Shown here: piece by piece, positions 16,692 to 23,102 of the stretch
Numbering within the stretch: the stretch's first letter is position 1
Layout of the letters: the number at the start of each line of letters is the position of its first letter
Origin: JAKJBL01 sp964461335
GTDB taxonomy: Bacteria; Bacillota; Clostridia; Christensenellales; CAG-138
Length of the DNA stretch: 23,102 nucleotides
NCBI GenBank assembly: GCA_964461335.1
Contig: CAYWTY010000023.1
Span: 1 to 23,102 of the forward strand
Direction of reading: 5' to 3'
Notes under the pieces: model-generated
Seen by the model: the letters and a program-made list of their open reading frames with translations, nothing else
What the model was told of the DNA's origin: nothing
The model's database searches: none
Program-made: the position numbers and the translations under genes

Positions 16692-17627
16692 ATGGAACTC
16701 CTGCGGTTTTTTGAAGCGCACCGTACCCCGTTTTTTAACACTGTTATGAGCCTTCTTACGCTCCTTGGAGAAGAGAACGCACTTATTGCATTAGGGCTTG
16801 TTGTACTTTGGTGCGTTAATAAAAAGTGGGGCTTCAGGCTATTCTTTATGGGGCTTTTGGGGAGCGGCCTAAACCAGCTTTTAAAGGCAATTTTTCTTGT
16901 GCCAAGACCCTGGGTGCTTGACCCTAAGTTTACAATTGTAGAAAGCAGCCGCGAGGCAGCCTCAGGTTATTCGTTTCCAAGCGGCCATACCCAATCTGCA
17001 GTTATGCTTTTTGGCACACTCTCGCTTTGGCTTAAAAAGCGCTTTATTTATATAGGCGGAGCTGCGCTTATTCTGCTTGTGGGGGTTTCAAGACTTTACC
17101 TTGGGGTTCACACACCTTTGGATGTTGGCGCTTCCCTCCTAACAGGGCTGCTTTTACTTCTTCTTGCTGCACCTTTGTATAAAAAGGCGGATAGCTCACA
17201 AAATACGGAATTTACTATACTTTGCGTTGGCGCGCTCTTTTGCGTAATTACGCTGCTTTATGTGCTTTTTGCACCTGTTACTGCCTTAAATGTTTTAGAG
17301 TTTGATGCTCACGGTGTAAAGAGCATGTTCACAATTGTGGGTGCAATGCTTGCGCTTGTACTCTCCTGGTGGGTTGATACGCGCTATTTAAACTTCCCGG
17401 TTGAAGCAAAGTGGTGGGTGCAGGCGCTTAAATCCGTGCTCGGGCTTGGGCTTATTCTTGCTTTGCGCCTTTTGCTTAAAGCGCCGCTTATTGCGCTTTT
17501 TGGCACAGGCGGGTTCGAAAGCGGAGTGCGCTATTTTATTATTACAGCAGTAGGAGGGATATTATGGCCTATGAGCTTCCCCTACTTTAAAAGGCTAGGC
17601 GCAAAGCATAGAGAGCGCAATATTTAG
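16692..17627 (+). CDS. PAP2-family membrane phosphatase
   Basis: PAP2 enzymes remove phosphate from lipid substrates such as phosphatidic acid, sphingoid phosphates or undecaprenyl pyrophosphate at the membrane. All three motifs are intact: K65-x6-RP (KAIFLVPRP), PSGH (96-99), and SR-x5-H-x3-D (Ser133, Arg134, His140, Asp144). The 311-aa chain also has a C-terminal extension of about 150 residues with several extra hydrophobic segments, more than the compact catalytic core needs. GGAGG lies 7 nt before the ATG. It ends the uvrBA transcript at the terminator at 17651. Substrate unknown. Confidence 0.93.
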   Translation: MELLRFFEAHRTPFFNTVMSLLTLLGEENALIALGLVVLWCVNKKWGFRLFFMGLLGSGLNQLLKAIFLVPRPWVLDPKFTIVESSREAASGYSFPSGHTQSAVMLFGTLSLWLKKRFIYIGGAALILLVGVSRLYLGVHTPLDVGASLLTGLLLLLLAAPLYKKADSSQNTEFTILCVGALFCVITLLYVLFAPVTALNVLEFDAHGVKSMFTIVGAMLALVLSWWVDTRYLNFPVEAKWWVQALKSVLGLGLILALRLLLKAPLIALFGTGGFESGVRYFIITAVGGILWPMSFPYFKRLGAKHRERNI

Positions 17628-17650
17628 TGCTAAAAAAAGTCATTAAAATG

Positions 17651-17683
17651 AATGCGGCGCCAAAATGGCGCCGCATTTCTTTT
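17651..17683 (+). terminator. Rho-independent terminator after the PAP2 gene
   Basis: A perfect 12-bp stem (AATGCGGCGCCA at 17651-17662 with TGGCGCCGCATT at 17666-17677) closes an AAA loop and runs into a T-rich tail TTTCTTTT. It ends the uvrB-uvrA-nitroreductase-PAP2 transcript. On the other strand the stem is followed by a weaker T-rich stretch, so it may also stop transcription of the convergent cysteine-rich gene. Confidence 0.92.
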
Positions 17684-17702
17684 GCAATTTAGAGGTTAGC
17701 AG

Positions 17703-17924
17703 TTAGTTGCAGCATCCGCACGGGTTGCAGGGCCCCACACGGCGCTCGTCACAGCCATTGGTGTTGCAAAGGAGCAAGAGCGCGATTATCCAAATTAAGT
17801 TATCCCCACATACTAAGTCACGCAGGCACCTGAGAATACCGCTATCATTATCGCAGCAGCAAAGTATTACAAGCAGAATAATGATCCACCAGTTATCGCC
17901 TGTATTGCAATTGAAACAGCCCAT
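17703..17924 (-). CDS. Cysteine-rich 73-aa membrane protein with duplicated module
   Basis: Start is ATG 17924-17922 behind a strong AAGGAGG site (8 nt), so this is very probably a real gene. The product has 13 cysteines in 73 residues and two hydrophobic segments. The first, GDNWWIIILLVILCCCDND (9-27), and the second, GDNLIWIIALLLLCNTN (40-56), look like copies of one module (GDN, W, IIxLLxxLC). The C-terminus is a cysteine cluster, VGPCNPCGCCN. It resembles small Asn/Cys-rich proteins of Clostridia loosely termed high-cysteine or chorion-class proteins, but I am not certain of the family. The cysteines could bind metal or form disulfides. It diverges from the HMA gene. No role can be assigned. 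Confidence 0.75.
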   Translation of the reverse strand: MGCFNCNTGDNWWIIILLVILCCCDNDSGILRCLRDLVCGDNLIWIIALLLLCNTNGCDERRVGPCNPCGCCN

Positions 17925-17962
17925 ACTTTAAGCCTCCTTGTTTTTTGAGCAATTGGCGACGT

Positions 17963-17974
17963 ATCGACGTCGAT
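17963..17974. promoter_or_regulatory. 12-bp perfect palindrome in a divergent promoter region
   Basis: ATCGACGTCGAT (17963-17974) reads the same on both strands. It lies between the cysteine-rich gene (minus) and the HMA-mnmA genes (plus), and overlaps the predicted transcription start of the former (about 17973). Its position fits an operator for a dimeric repressor, but no regulator is encoded nearby, so binding is inference. Confidence 0.4.
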
Positions 17975-17979
17975 GGTAT

Positions 17980-18009
17980 ATTGTACGCATCTTGAGGAAA
18001 TTGTGTTAC
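17980..18009 (-). promoter_or_regulatory. Candidate promoter of the cysteine-rich gene
   Basis: On the minus strand GTAACA (18009-18004), 18 nt, then TACAAT (17985-17980). The -35 matches four of six consensus bases. The start would be near 17973, giving a leader of about 50 nt in which the palindrome at 17963-17974 sits first. Confidence 0.5.
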
Positions 18010-18040
18010 AGCATGAGCAGGCTACTTTTTTTTAACAGTA

Positions 18041-18069
18041 TTCATGTTTTTTTATATGCGTGGTATACT
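18041..18069 (+). promoter_or_regulatory. Promoter of the HMA-mnmA pair
   Basis: TTCATG (18041-18046), 17 nt, then TATACT (18064-18069) preceded by TGG, an extended -10. Start near 18076, leader about 25 nt, with GGAGGG just before the ATG at 18101. Confidence 0.55.
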
Positions 18070-18100
18070 TTGACTAATAGATACTATACAGGAGGGCATT

Positions 18101-18304
18101 ATGAGCCATTACAGGCTTGAAATTGAAGGTATGGGCTGCAGCCACTGCATAAGTGCAGTAGAGAATGCGCTTAGCGCACTTGGCGCAGCAGTAAATAATG
18201 TGCAGCTTGGAAGCGCGGATATTTCATTTGATGGCAGCGAGAGCGAGCTAAAGGCTGCAATTGAGGATGCTGGCTACGAGCTTAAATCCGCAGTCGTGCT
18301 ATAA
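18101..18304 (+). CDS. HMA-domain metal-binding protein, CopZ-like
   Basis: This 67-aa stand-alone heavy-metal-associated domain has a ferredoxin-like fold and the metal loop EGMGCSHC (9-16, Cys13 and Cys16), close to the GMxCxxC of copper chaperones. The rest of the pattern (CISAVENALSAL, then SELKAAIEDAGYEL) is also typical. Family members carry Cu(I) or other soft metals to P-type ATPases or repressors; no such partner is in this window. GGAGGG lies 6 nt before the ATG. The stop TAA (18302-18304) is one base from the ATG of mnmA, which implies coupled translation. Metal and partner are unknown. Confidence 0.85.
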   Translation: MSHYRLEIEGMGCSHCISAVENALSALGAAVNNVQLGSADISFDGSESELKAAIEDAGYELKSAVVL

Positions 18305-18305
18305 A

Positions 18306-19412
18306 ATGGCGAGAGGCCGTGTAATAGTCGGGCTTTCCGGTGGTGTGGATTCTGCTGTTGCAGCCCTTTTGCTTAAGAAAGAGGGTTATGAAGTTATCGG
18401 CGTATTCATGAAAAACTGGGAAGAAGAAGTAGACGGAGTCTGCACATCTATGGAAGATTATGAGTCAATGCGCGCTTGTGCAGACTGCATTGGCATCCCC
18501 TACTATACCGTTAACTTCGCTAAAGAATATAAAACACGCGTGTTTTCATACTTCCTTGACGAATACAGCAAGGGGCGCACCCCAAACCCCGATATACTCT
18601 GCAACTCAGAAATTAAATTTTCTGCATTTCTTGAGTTAAGCTCCACAATGGGCGCAGACTACCTTGCCACAGGCCATTATGCACAGCTTTCGGCTCAAGG
18701 CGGTATGCAGAGGCTTTTGCGCGGCGCAGACTCAAAAAAGGACCAATCATACTTTTTGGCAGGCTTAAAGCAGGAGCAGCTTAAAAATGTGCTTTTCCCA
18801 GTTGGTGGGCTTACGAAAGCTGAAGTGCGGGCAATAGCGCAAGATGCCTCCCTACCAAATGCCAACAGGAAGGACAGCACAGGAATCTGCTTTATAGGCG
18901 AGCGGCATTTTAAGCAGTTTCTTATGCAGTATCTGCCTAAAAGCCCTGGAGACATTGTTGACTTAAGCGGTAGGCACGTAGGCAGGCATGACGGGCTTAT
19001 GTACTATACAATAGGCCAGCGCAAGGGGCTTGGCATAGGCGGTACAACTGGCGGCACAGGCGAAAGTTGGTTTGTAATAGGCAAAGCGCTTAAAAAGAAC
19101 CTGCTTATAGTACAGCAGGGCGAGCAGGATGAACTTTACAGCACAGGCCTTAGCTCAACATGCGTAAACTGGCTTAACCCCCCGAAGTCACAAGCCTTTA
19201 CATGTACTGCAAAGTTTCGCTACCGCCAAGACGACCAGCAAGTGGATGTTAAGCTTAAAGATGAAGGAGCGCATGTGCATTTTCACAAGGCACAGCGTGC
19301 AATAACATGCGGGCAATGGGTCGTCTTTTACTCAGGCGAGGAATGCTTAGGCGGTGGGCCAATAGACGTCGCATACCCAAAGCAGGCTTTTCAACTTGAA
19401 AGCTTGGTATAA
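18306..19412 (+). CDS. mnmA: tRNA-specific 2-thiouridylase
   Basis: MnmA activates U34 of tRNA-Lys, -Glu and -Gln with ATP and inserts sulfur to give 2-thiouridine. The 368-aa protein has the PP-loop SGGVDS (11-16), the nucleophile Cys99 in NPDILCNSEIKF and the persulfide Cys195 in GICFIGERHF, matching the E. coli pair. I start at 18306, one base after the preceding TAA. The frame is open upstream to a TTG at 18261, but that overlaps the HMA gene and would add residues absent from the family. There is no clear ribosome site of its own, which fits coupling to the HMA gene. No cysteine desulfurase gene is nearby. I see no strong terminator after it. Confidence 0.95.
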   Translation: MARGRVIVGLSGGVDSAVAALLLKKEGYEVIGVFMKNWEEEVDGVCTSMEDYESMRACADCIGIPYYTVNFAKEYKTRVFSYFLDEYSKGRTPNPDILCNSEIKFSAFLELSSTMGADYLATGHYAQLSAQGGMQRLLRGADSKKDQSYFLAGLKQEQLKNVLFPVGGLTKAEVRAIAQDASLPNANRKDSTGICFIGERHFKQFLMQYLPKSPGDIVDLSGRHVGRHDGLMYYTIGQRKGLGIGGTTGGTGESWFVIGKALKKNLLIVQQGEQDELYSTGLSSTCVNWLNPPKSQAFTCTAKFRYRQDDQQVDVKLKDEGAHVHFHKAQRAITCGQWVVFYSGEECLGGGPIDVAYPKQAFQLESLV

Positions 19413-19474
19413 GCTATGCTTTGGCTTTTATTCTCCAGCGCGCATTTTTCAAATTGCCCTCAAACCCAAATATC

Positions 19475-19503
19475 TTTGCGTTTACAGCAAAATATGTTAA
19501 AAT
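19475..19503 (+). promoter_or_regulatory. Promoter of pgk-tpiA-gpmI
   Basis: TTTGCG (19475-19480), 17 nt, TAAAAT (19498-19503) with an extended -10 TGT just before it. The -35 is poor. The start would be near 19510, leaving a leader of about 72 nt. Confidence 0.5.
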
Positions 19504-19514
19504 ACCACCATAAG

Positions 19515-19547
19515 CTGCACAAGTATGCCATTTAGTAAGGTGTGCAG
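19515..19547 (+). other. Inverted repeat in the pgk leader
   Basis: CTGCACA (19515-19521) is a perfect reverse complement of TGTGCAG (19541-19547), giving a 7-bp stem with a 19-nt loop very close to the predicted 5' end of the transcript. It may protect the message from decay or bind a regulator; there is no U-run, so it is not a terminator. Confidence 0.4.
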
Positions 19548-19581
19548 GTATAAGAAGCATTTATTAGCTTTTGGAGGCTCT

Positions 19582-20772
19582 ATGGAAAAACAAACGATTC
19601 TCGATATTAATGTAAAAGGCAAAGCAGTGCTTGTGCGTGTTGACTTTAACGTACCCCTAAACGAAGCTTTAGAAGTTACAGATGACACGCGAATAGTGGC
19701 AGCTCTGCCTACAATAAAATATCTTCTAAACGAGGGCGCGAAAGTTATACTCGTTTCTCACCTTGGAAGGCCTAAAAGCAGGGCTGACATTCAGTTTTCA
19801 TTGCTGCCTGCTGCAGAAAGACTAAGCCTGCTTTTACCAGGAGTCAAAGTTGCATTTGCTGAGGATACTATTGGCCAAAGCAGCCAAGAAGCAATAGCAA
19901 AAATGCAGCCAGGTGAAGTTGTGCTTCTTGAAAACGTGCGCTTCCATAAAGAAGAAACAAGCAATGACCCTGAGTTTGCAAAGCACCTTGCGTCTCTTGC
20001 GGAAATTTTCGTATCCGACGCTTTTGGCACAGTCCACAGAAGCCATGCATCAACAGTTGGAATCACAGAATATCTGCCCTCTGTTGCAGGGTTTCTTATT
20101 GGCAAAGAGCTTTCCTTTATGGGCGCTGCGCTTGAAAAGCCTGAGCGGCCATTTGTCGCAATCCTTGGCGGCGCAAAAGTAACTGACAAAATCGGCGTTA
20201 TCCGTAACCTCATAAATAAATGCGACACCTTGCTTATTGGCGGAGGTATGGCATTTACATTCTTTAAGGCAGAGGGGCTTGAAATAGGCGCATCGCTTCT
20301 TGATGAGGCAAGCCTTGAGCTTGCAAAAGAGCTTATAGAGCTTGCAAAGCAAAAGGGCGTAAAGCTTTTGCTGCCTGTTGATATTGTTGTTGCAAACGAG
20401 TTTTCAGCAGATGCACAGAGCAAAACCGTTGCTTTTGACGCAATCCCAAATAGTTGGCTCGGCATGGATATAGGCCCGAAAACAAGCGCTTTATTTGAAG
20501 AGGCAATAGTAAATGCAAAAACCGTAATATGGAACGGCCCTATGGGTGTCTTTGAGTTTGAGAAATTCGAAGCAGGCACAAAAGCAATTGCTTTAGCATG
20601 CGCAAAATGTTCTGGAACAACAATTATAGGCGGCGGAGACTCAGCTGCAGCAGTTAAAAAGTTTGGCTTAGCAGATAAAATGAGCCATATTTCAACAGGG
20701 GGCGGCGCATCGCTTGAGTTCCTTGAGGGGAAGGCGCTCCCAGGTGTTGAGGCTCTAAATAATAAAGTTTAA
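19582..20772 (+). CDS. pgk: Phosphoglycerate kinase
   Basis: Pgk transfers the phosphate of 1,3-bisphosphoglycerate to ADP in glycolysis. From the ATG at 19582 the product is 396 aa, the usual length, and begins MEKQTILDINVKGK. Seen are RVDFNVPLN, the basic-patch segment SHLGRPK, GGAKVTDKIGVI, the nucleotide loop GPMGVFEFEKF and the C-terminal GGGDSAAAV. GGAGG lies 4 nt before this ATG. The reading frame is open 19 codons upstream, but that extension lacks a ribosome site and the family start. tpiA follows 16 nt later. The usual gap gene is not in front, so glyceraldehyde-3-phosphate dehydrogenase must be encoded elsewhere. Confidence 0.97.
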   Translation: MEKQTILDINVKGKAVLVRVDFNVPLNEALEVTDDTRIVAALPTIKYLLNEGAKVILVSHLGRPKSRADIQFSLLPAAERLSLLLPGVKVAFAEDTIGQSSQEAIAKMQPGEVVLLENVRFHKEETSNDPEFAKHLASLAEIFVSDAFGTVHRSHASTVGITEYLPSVAGFLIGKELSFMGAALEKPERPFVAILGGAKVTDKIGVIRNLINKCDTLLIGGGMAFTFFKAEGLEIGASLLDEASLELAKELIELAKQKGVKLLLPVDIVVANEFSADAQSKTVAFDAIPNSWLGMDIGPKTSALFEEAIVNAKTVIWNGPMGVFEFEKFEAGTKAIALACAKCSGTTIIGGGDSAAAVKKFGLADKMSHISTGGGASLEFLEGKALPGVEALNNKV

Positions 20773-20788
20773 ATACGGAGGTCTAATA

Positions 20789-21535
20789 ATGCGAACACCA
20801 ATTATAGCAGGTAACTGGAAAATGAACATGACCCAAGCAGAGGCAGGTGCGCTTGTAGATGCACTTATTCCGCTTGTAAAAGACGCAAAATGCGATGTTG
20901 TTATATGCCCGCCCTTTACTGCGCTTATAGCAGCGCATAACGCTTCTAAAAACACATTTATAAAGCTTGGCGCACAAAATATCCACTGGGCGGAAAAGGG
21001 CGCTTTTACAGGCGAAATATCAGCTAAAATGCTTAAAGAGCTTGGCGTAAGCTATGCAATAATCGGCCACAGCGAGCGGAGGCAGTATTTTGGAGAAACG
21101 GATGAAACAGTAAACAGCCGCGCAAAGGCAGCGCTTGCAGCAGACATTATCCCAATTATCTGCGTTGGCGAGAGCCTTAGCCAGCGCGAGGAAGGCTCAA
21201 CCAATGCCTTTGTTACGCGCCAGACTGTTAATGCGCTTTCCTCAATAAGCCAAGCTGATGTAAAAAGGCTTGTTATTGCATATGAGCCGATTTGGGCAAT
21301 AGGCACAGGTAAAACAGCCTCAAGCGAGCAGGCAAACGAAACAGTAGGCATTGTACGTGAGGCTGTTGCAGGCCTTTATGGTAAAGATACAGCTTCAAAA
21401 GTGCGCATACTCTACGGTGGAAGCATGAACCCCAAAAATGCCGCAGCGCTTATGGCTATGAGTGAAATCGACGGGGGCCTTATAGGCGGAGCAAGCCTTA
21501 TTGCAGAGGATTTTGCAGGCGTTGTAAACTACTAA
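20789..21535 (+). CDS. tpiA: Triosephosphate isomerase
   Basis: TpiA interconverts dihydroxyacetone phosphate and glyceraldehyde 3-phosphate. The 248-aa product has NWKMN with Lys11, the catalytic His94 in IIGHSERR, the catalytic Glu166 in AYEPIWAIGTG (loop 6), and the phosphate loop YGGSMNPKNA. GGAGGT sits 7 nt before the ATG. It lies between pgk and gpmI with gaps of 16 and 13 nt. Confidence 0.98.
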   Translation: MRTPIIAGNWKMNMTQAEAGALVDALIPLVKDAKCDVVICPPFTALIAAHNASKNTFIKLGAQNIHWAEKGAFTGEISAKMLKELGVSYAIIGHSERRQYFGETDETVNSRAKAALAADIIPIICVGESLSQREEGSTNAFVTRQTVNALSSISQADVKRLVIAYEPIWAIGTGKTASSEQANETVGIVREAVAGLYGKDTASKVRILYGGSMNPKNAAALMAMSEIDGGLIGGASLIAEDFAGVVNY

Positions 21536-21548
21536 AGCCGAGGTTAAT

Positions 21549-23096
21549 ATGAAGCCTGTTACAGCACTAATTATACTCGACGGCTATGGCTGCAGCAAAG
21601 AACCTGAGGGTAATGCAATTTTAGCTAATGGCAGCCGCAACATAAGCGCGCTCGCGAATAAATACCCGCATACGCAACTTGGCGCAAGCGGCCTTGATGT
21701 AGGGCTTCCAAAAGGGCAAATGGGCAACTCGGAAGTAGGGCATTTGAATATTGGTGCAGGCCGCATAGTTTACCAAGAGCTTACTCGAATAAGCAAAGCA
21801 ATTTCAGATGGGGATTTTTTTACGAACCCTGCGTTAAACGGCGCTATTCTCAACTGCAAAAAGCAAGGTACTGCGCTCCACCTTATGGGGCTTTGCTCGG
21901 ACGGCGGCGTACACAGCCACCTTGAGCATCTTTATGCGCTTTTGCGCCTTAGTTACTCGCATGGGCTTACTTCTGTCTTTATCCACTGCTTTATGGATGG
22001 CCGCGATGTACCACCGCATAGCGGAAAAGGCTTCCTCGAAGATGTTGAAGCTGAATGCGCAAAAATAGGCTGCGGCCGCATTGCGACAGTTATGGGGCGC
22101 TATTATGCAATGGACAGGGATAGCCGCTATGAGCGCACAGAAAAGGCATATGCTTCGCTTGTATACGGAGAGGGCGTATATGCAAAAAGCGCAGCTGAGC
22201 TCATTGACGCCTCATATCAGGAAAGTGTTAGCGATGAGTTTGTTATTCCTGGCGTTATTTGCGAAGATGGCAAGCCTGTTGCTGTGCTTAAGCCCTCTGA
22301 CAGCGTAATATTCTTTAACTTCAGGCCTGACCGCGCAAGGCAGCTTACGCGAGCGCTTATTTATAAAGACTTTGACGGGTTCGCTCGAAGAGATGGCTAT
22401 TTCCCGCTGTACTATGTATCCTTGACGCAGTATGACAAGGAATTTGAGCCTTACCTTAAAATTGCGTTTTCGCCTGCTCCGCTTACTAATACGCTTGGCG
22501 AATACCTTGCTGCAAACGGGAAAACCCAGCTTCGCATTGCAGAAACCGAAAAATACGCGCATGTGACGTTCTTTTTCAATGGGGGCGTAGAAGCGCCAAG
22601 CACAGGTGAGGACAGGTGCTTAATCCCCTCGCCAAAGGTTGCGACATACGACTTAAAGCCCGAAATGAGCGCATATGAGGTTGCAGATGAAGCTGTACGA
22701 AGAATTAAAAGCGGGCTTTACGATGTTATGATTTTAAACTTTGCAAACTCCGATATGGTAGGCCACACAGGCATTATGGAAGCTGCACAAGCAGCAGTTC
22801 ATGCTGTGGATGCTTGCGTTGGCAGGGTTGTGCAGGCAATCCTCTCATGCGGGGGGCGCGCAATTATAACAGCTGACCATGGAAATGCGGAAAAGATGCT
22901 TGACCCTATTACAGGCGGCCCTTTTACTGCGCATAGCACAAACCCAGTCCCCTGTATTTTGGTAGACCCGGAGCGGATAAACTGCAGCTTGCGAAACGAC
23001 GGCAGGCTTAGTGACCTTGCGCCAACTTTGCTCGAGCTTCTTAACCTGCCAGTACCTTCGCAAATGAGCGGCAAATCCCTAATTGAATATGTTTAG
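21549..23096 (+). CDS. gpmI: 2,3-bisphosphoglycerate-independent phosphoglycerate mutase
   Basis: GpmI converts 3- to 2-phosphoglycerate through a phosphoserine intermediate and needs Mn2+. The 515-aa length is standard. Metal and catalytic residues are visible: Asp11 (ILDGYG), Ser61 nucleophile (GNSEVGHLN), DGRDVPPHSG, RYYAMDRDSRYER, NFRPDRARQL, NSDMVGHTG and TADHGNAEK. GAGGT is placed 5 nt before the ATG. The stop ends 6 nt from the edge of the window; eno is the usual next gene but lies beyond what can be seen. Confidence 0.98.
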   Translation: MKPVTALIILDGYGCSKEPEGNAILANGSRNISALANKYPHTQLGASGLDVGLPKGQMGNSEVGHLNIGAGRIVYQELTRISKAISDGDFFTNPALNGAILNCKKQGTALHLMGLCSDGGVHSHLEHLYALLRLSYSHGLTSVFIHCFMDGRDVPPHSGKGFLEDVEAECAKIGCGRIATVMGRYYAMDRDSRYERTEKAYASLVYGEGVYAKSAAELIDASYQESVSDEFVIPGVICEDGKPVAVLKPSDSVIFFNFRPDRARQLTRALIYKDFDGFARRDGYFPLYYVSLTQYDKEFEPYLKIAFSPAPLTNTLGEYLAANGKTQLRIAETEKYAHVTFFFNGGVEAPSTGEDRCLIPSPKVATYDLKPEMSAYEVADEAVRRIKSGLYDVMILNFANSDMVGHTGIMEAAQAAVHAVDACVGRVVQAILSCGGRAIITADHGNAEKMLDPITGGPFTAHSTNPVPCILVDPERINCSLRNDGRLSDLAPTLLELLNLPVPSQMSGKSLIEYV

Positions 23097-23102
23097 GTAA
23101 AA

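Noticed and set aside
19413..19475. Terminator after mnmA
   Set aside because: Only a 4-bp AAGC/GCTT hairpin followed by mixed sequence is present; too weak to call.
19791..20579. 262-aa minus-strand frame opposite pgk
   Set aside because: It mirrors the conserved pgk frame, has no ribosome site at its start, and its composition (Ser/Ala-rich) is that of a complement frame.
1..23102. CRISPR, insertion sequences, tRNA or rRNA genes
   Set aside because: No spaced direct repeats, transposase-like products, terminal inverted repeats or tRNA/rRNA landmarks were found on either strand.

Overview
The window is an ordinary, densely packed chromosomal segment of a low-to-mid GC bacterium, most likely from the class Clostridia (Bacillota). 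Signs of this are Shine-Dalgarno sites built on GGAGG or AGGGGG before nearly every gene, several GTG and TTG starts, a type III pantothenate kinase, an archaeal-type short ProRS, LytR-CpsA-Psr and ECF-transporter proteins, and ruvCAB, uvrBA and pgk-tpiA-gpmI gene runs. The species assignment is inference only. I see no mobile element, CRISPR array, prophage, rRNA or tRNA.

Layout. (1) 75-1112 (minus) is an LCP cell-wall ligase. It diverges from 1235-1846 (plus), an SSB-like protein with two OB-like halves. (2) 1847-4575 (minus) is a tight three-gene operon, panT-like ECF S-component, coaX and hom, read from a well-formed promoter at 4606-4634. Its last gene abuts the SSB-like gene stop to stop with no spacer. 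(3) 4740-10615 (plus) is a seven-gene run: ruvC, ruvA, ruvB, a DivIVA-like coiled-coil protein, proS, a second ECF S-component and an MBL-fold hydrolase. (4) 10616-11037 contains a 55-aa membrane protein gene on the minus strand and the promoter and leader of uvrB. The leader can form three mutually exclusive stems. (5) 11038-17627 (plus) is uvrB, uvrA, a TM1586-type nitroreductase-like gene and a PAP2 phosphatase, closed by a textbook terminator at 17651-17683. (6) 17703-17924 (minus) is a 73-aa cysteine-rich membrane protein. It diverges, across a 12-bp perfect palindrome, from an HMA metal-binding protein whose stop is one base from the mnmA start. (7) 19582-23096 (plus) is the glycolytic run pgk, tpiA, gpmI, without gap (glyceraldehyde-3-phosphate dehydrogenase) in front.

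The genes serve core functions: Holliday-junction processing, nucleotide excision repair, proline tRNA charging, tRNA thiolation, CoA and threonine/methionine precursors, and lower glycolysis. I found no clear new defence or biosynthetic system. The observations most worth following are: near-total absence of GATC (two sites found by eye in 23.1 kb); the duplicated cysteine-rich membrane protein with its palindrome; the HMA-mnmA coupling; the alternative-stem leader of uvrB; and the unlisted 55-aa membrane protein.
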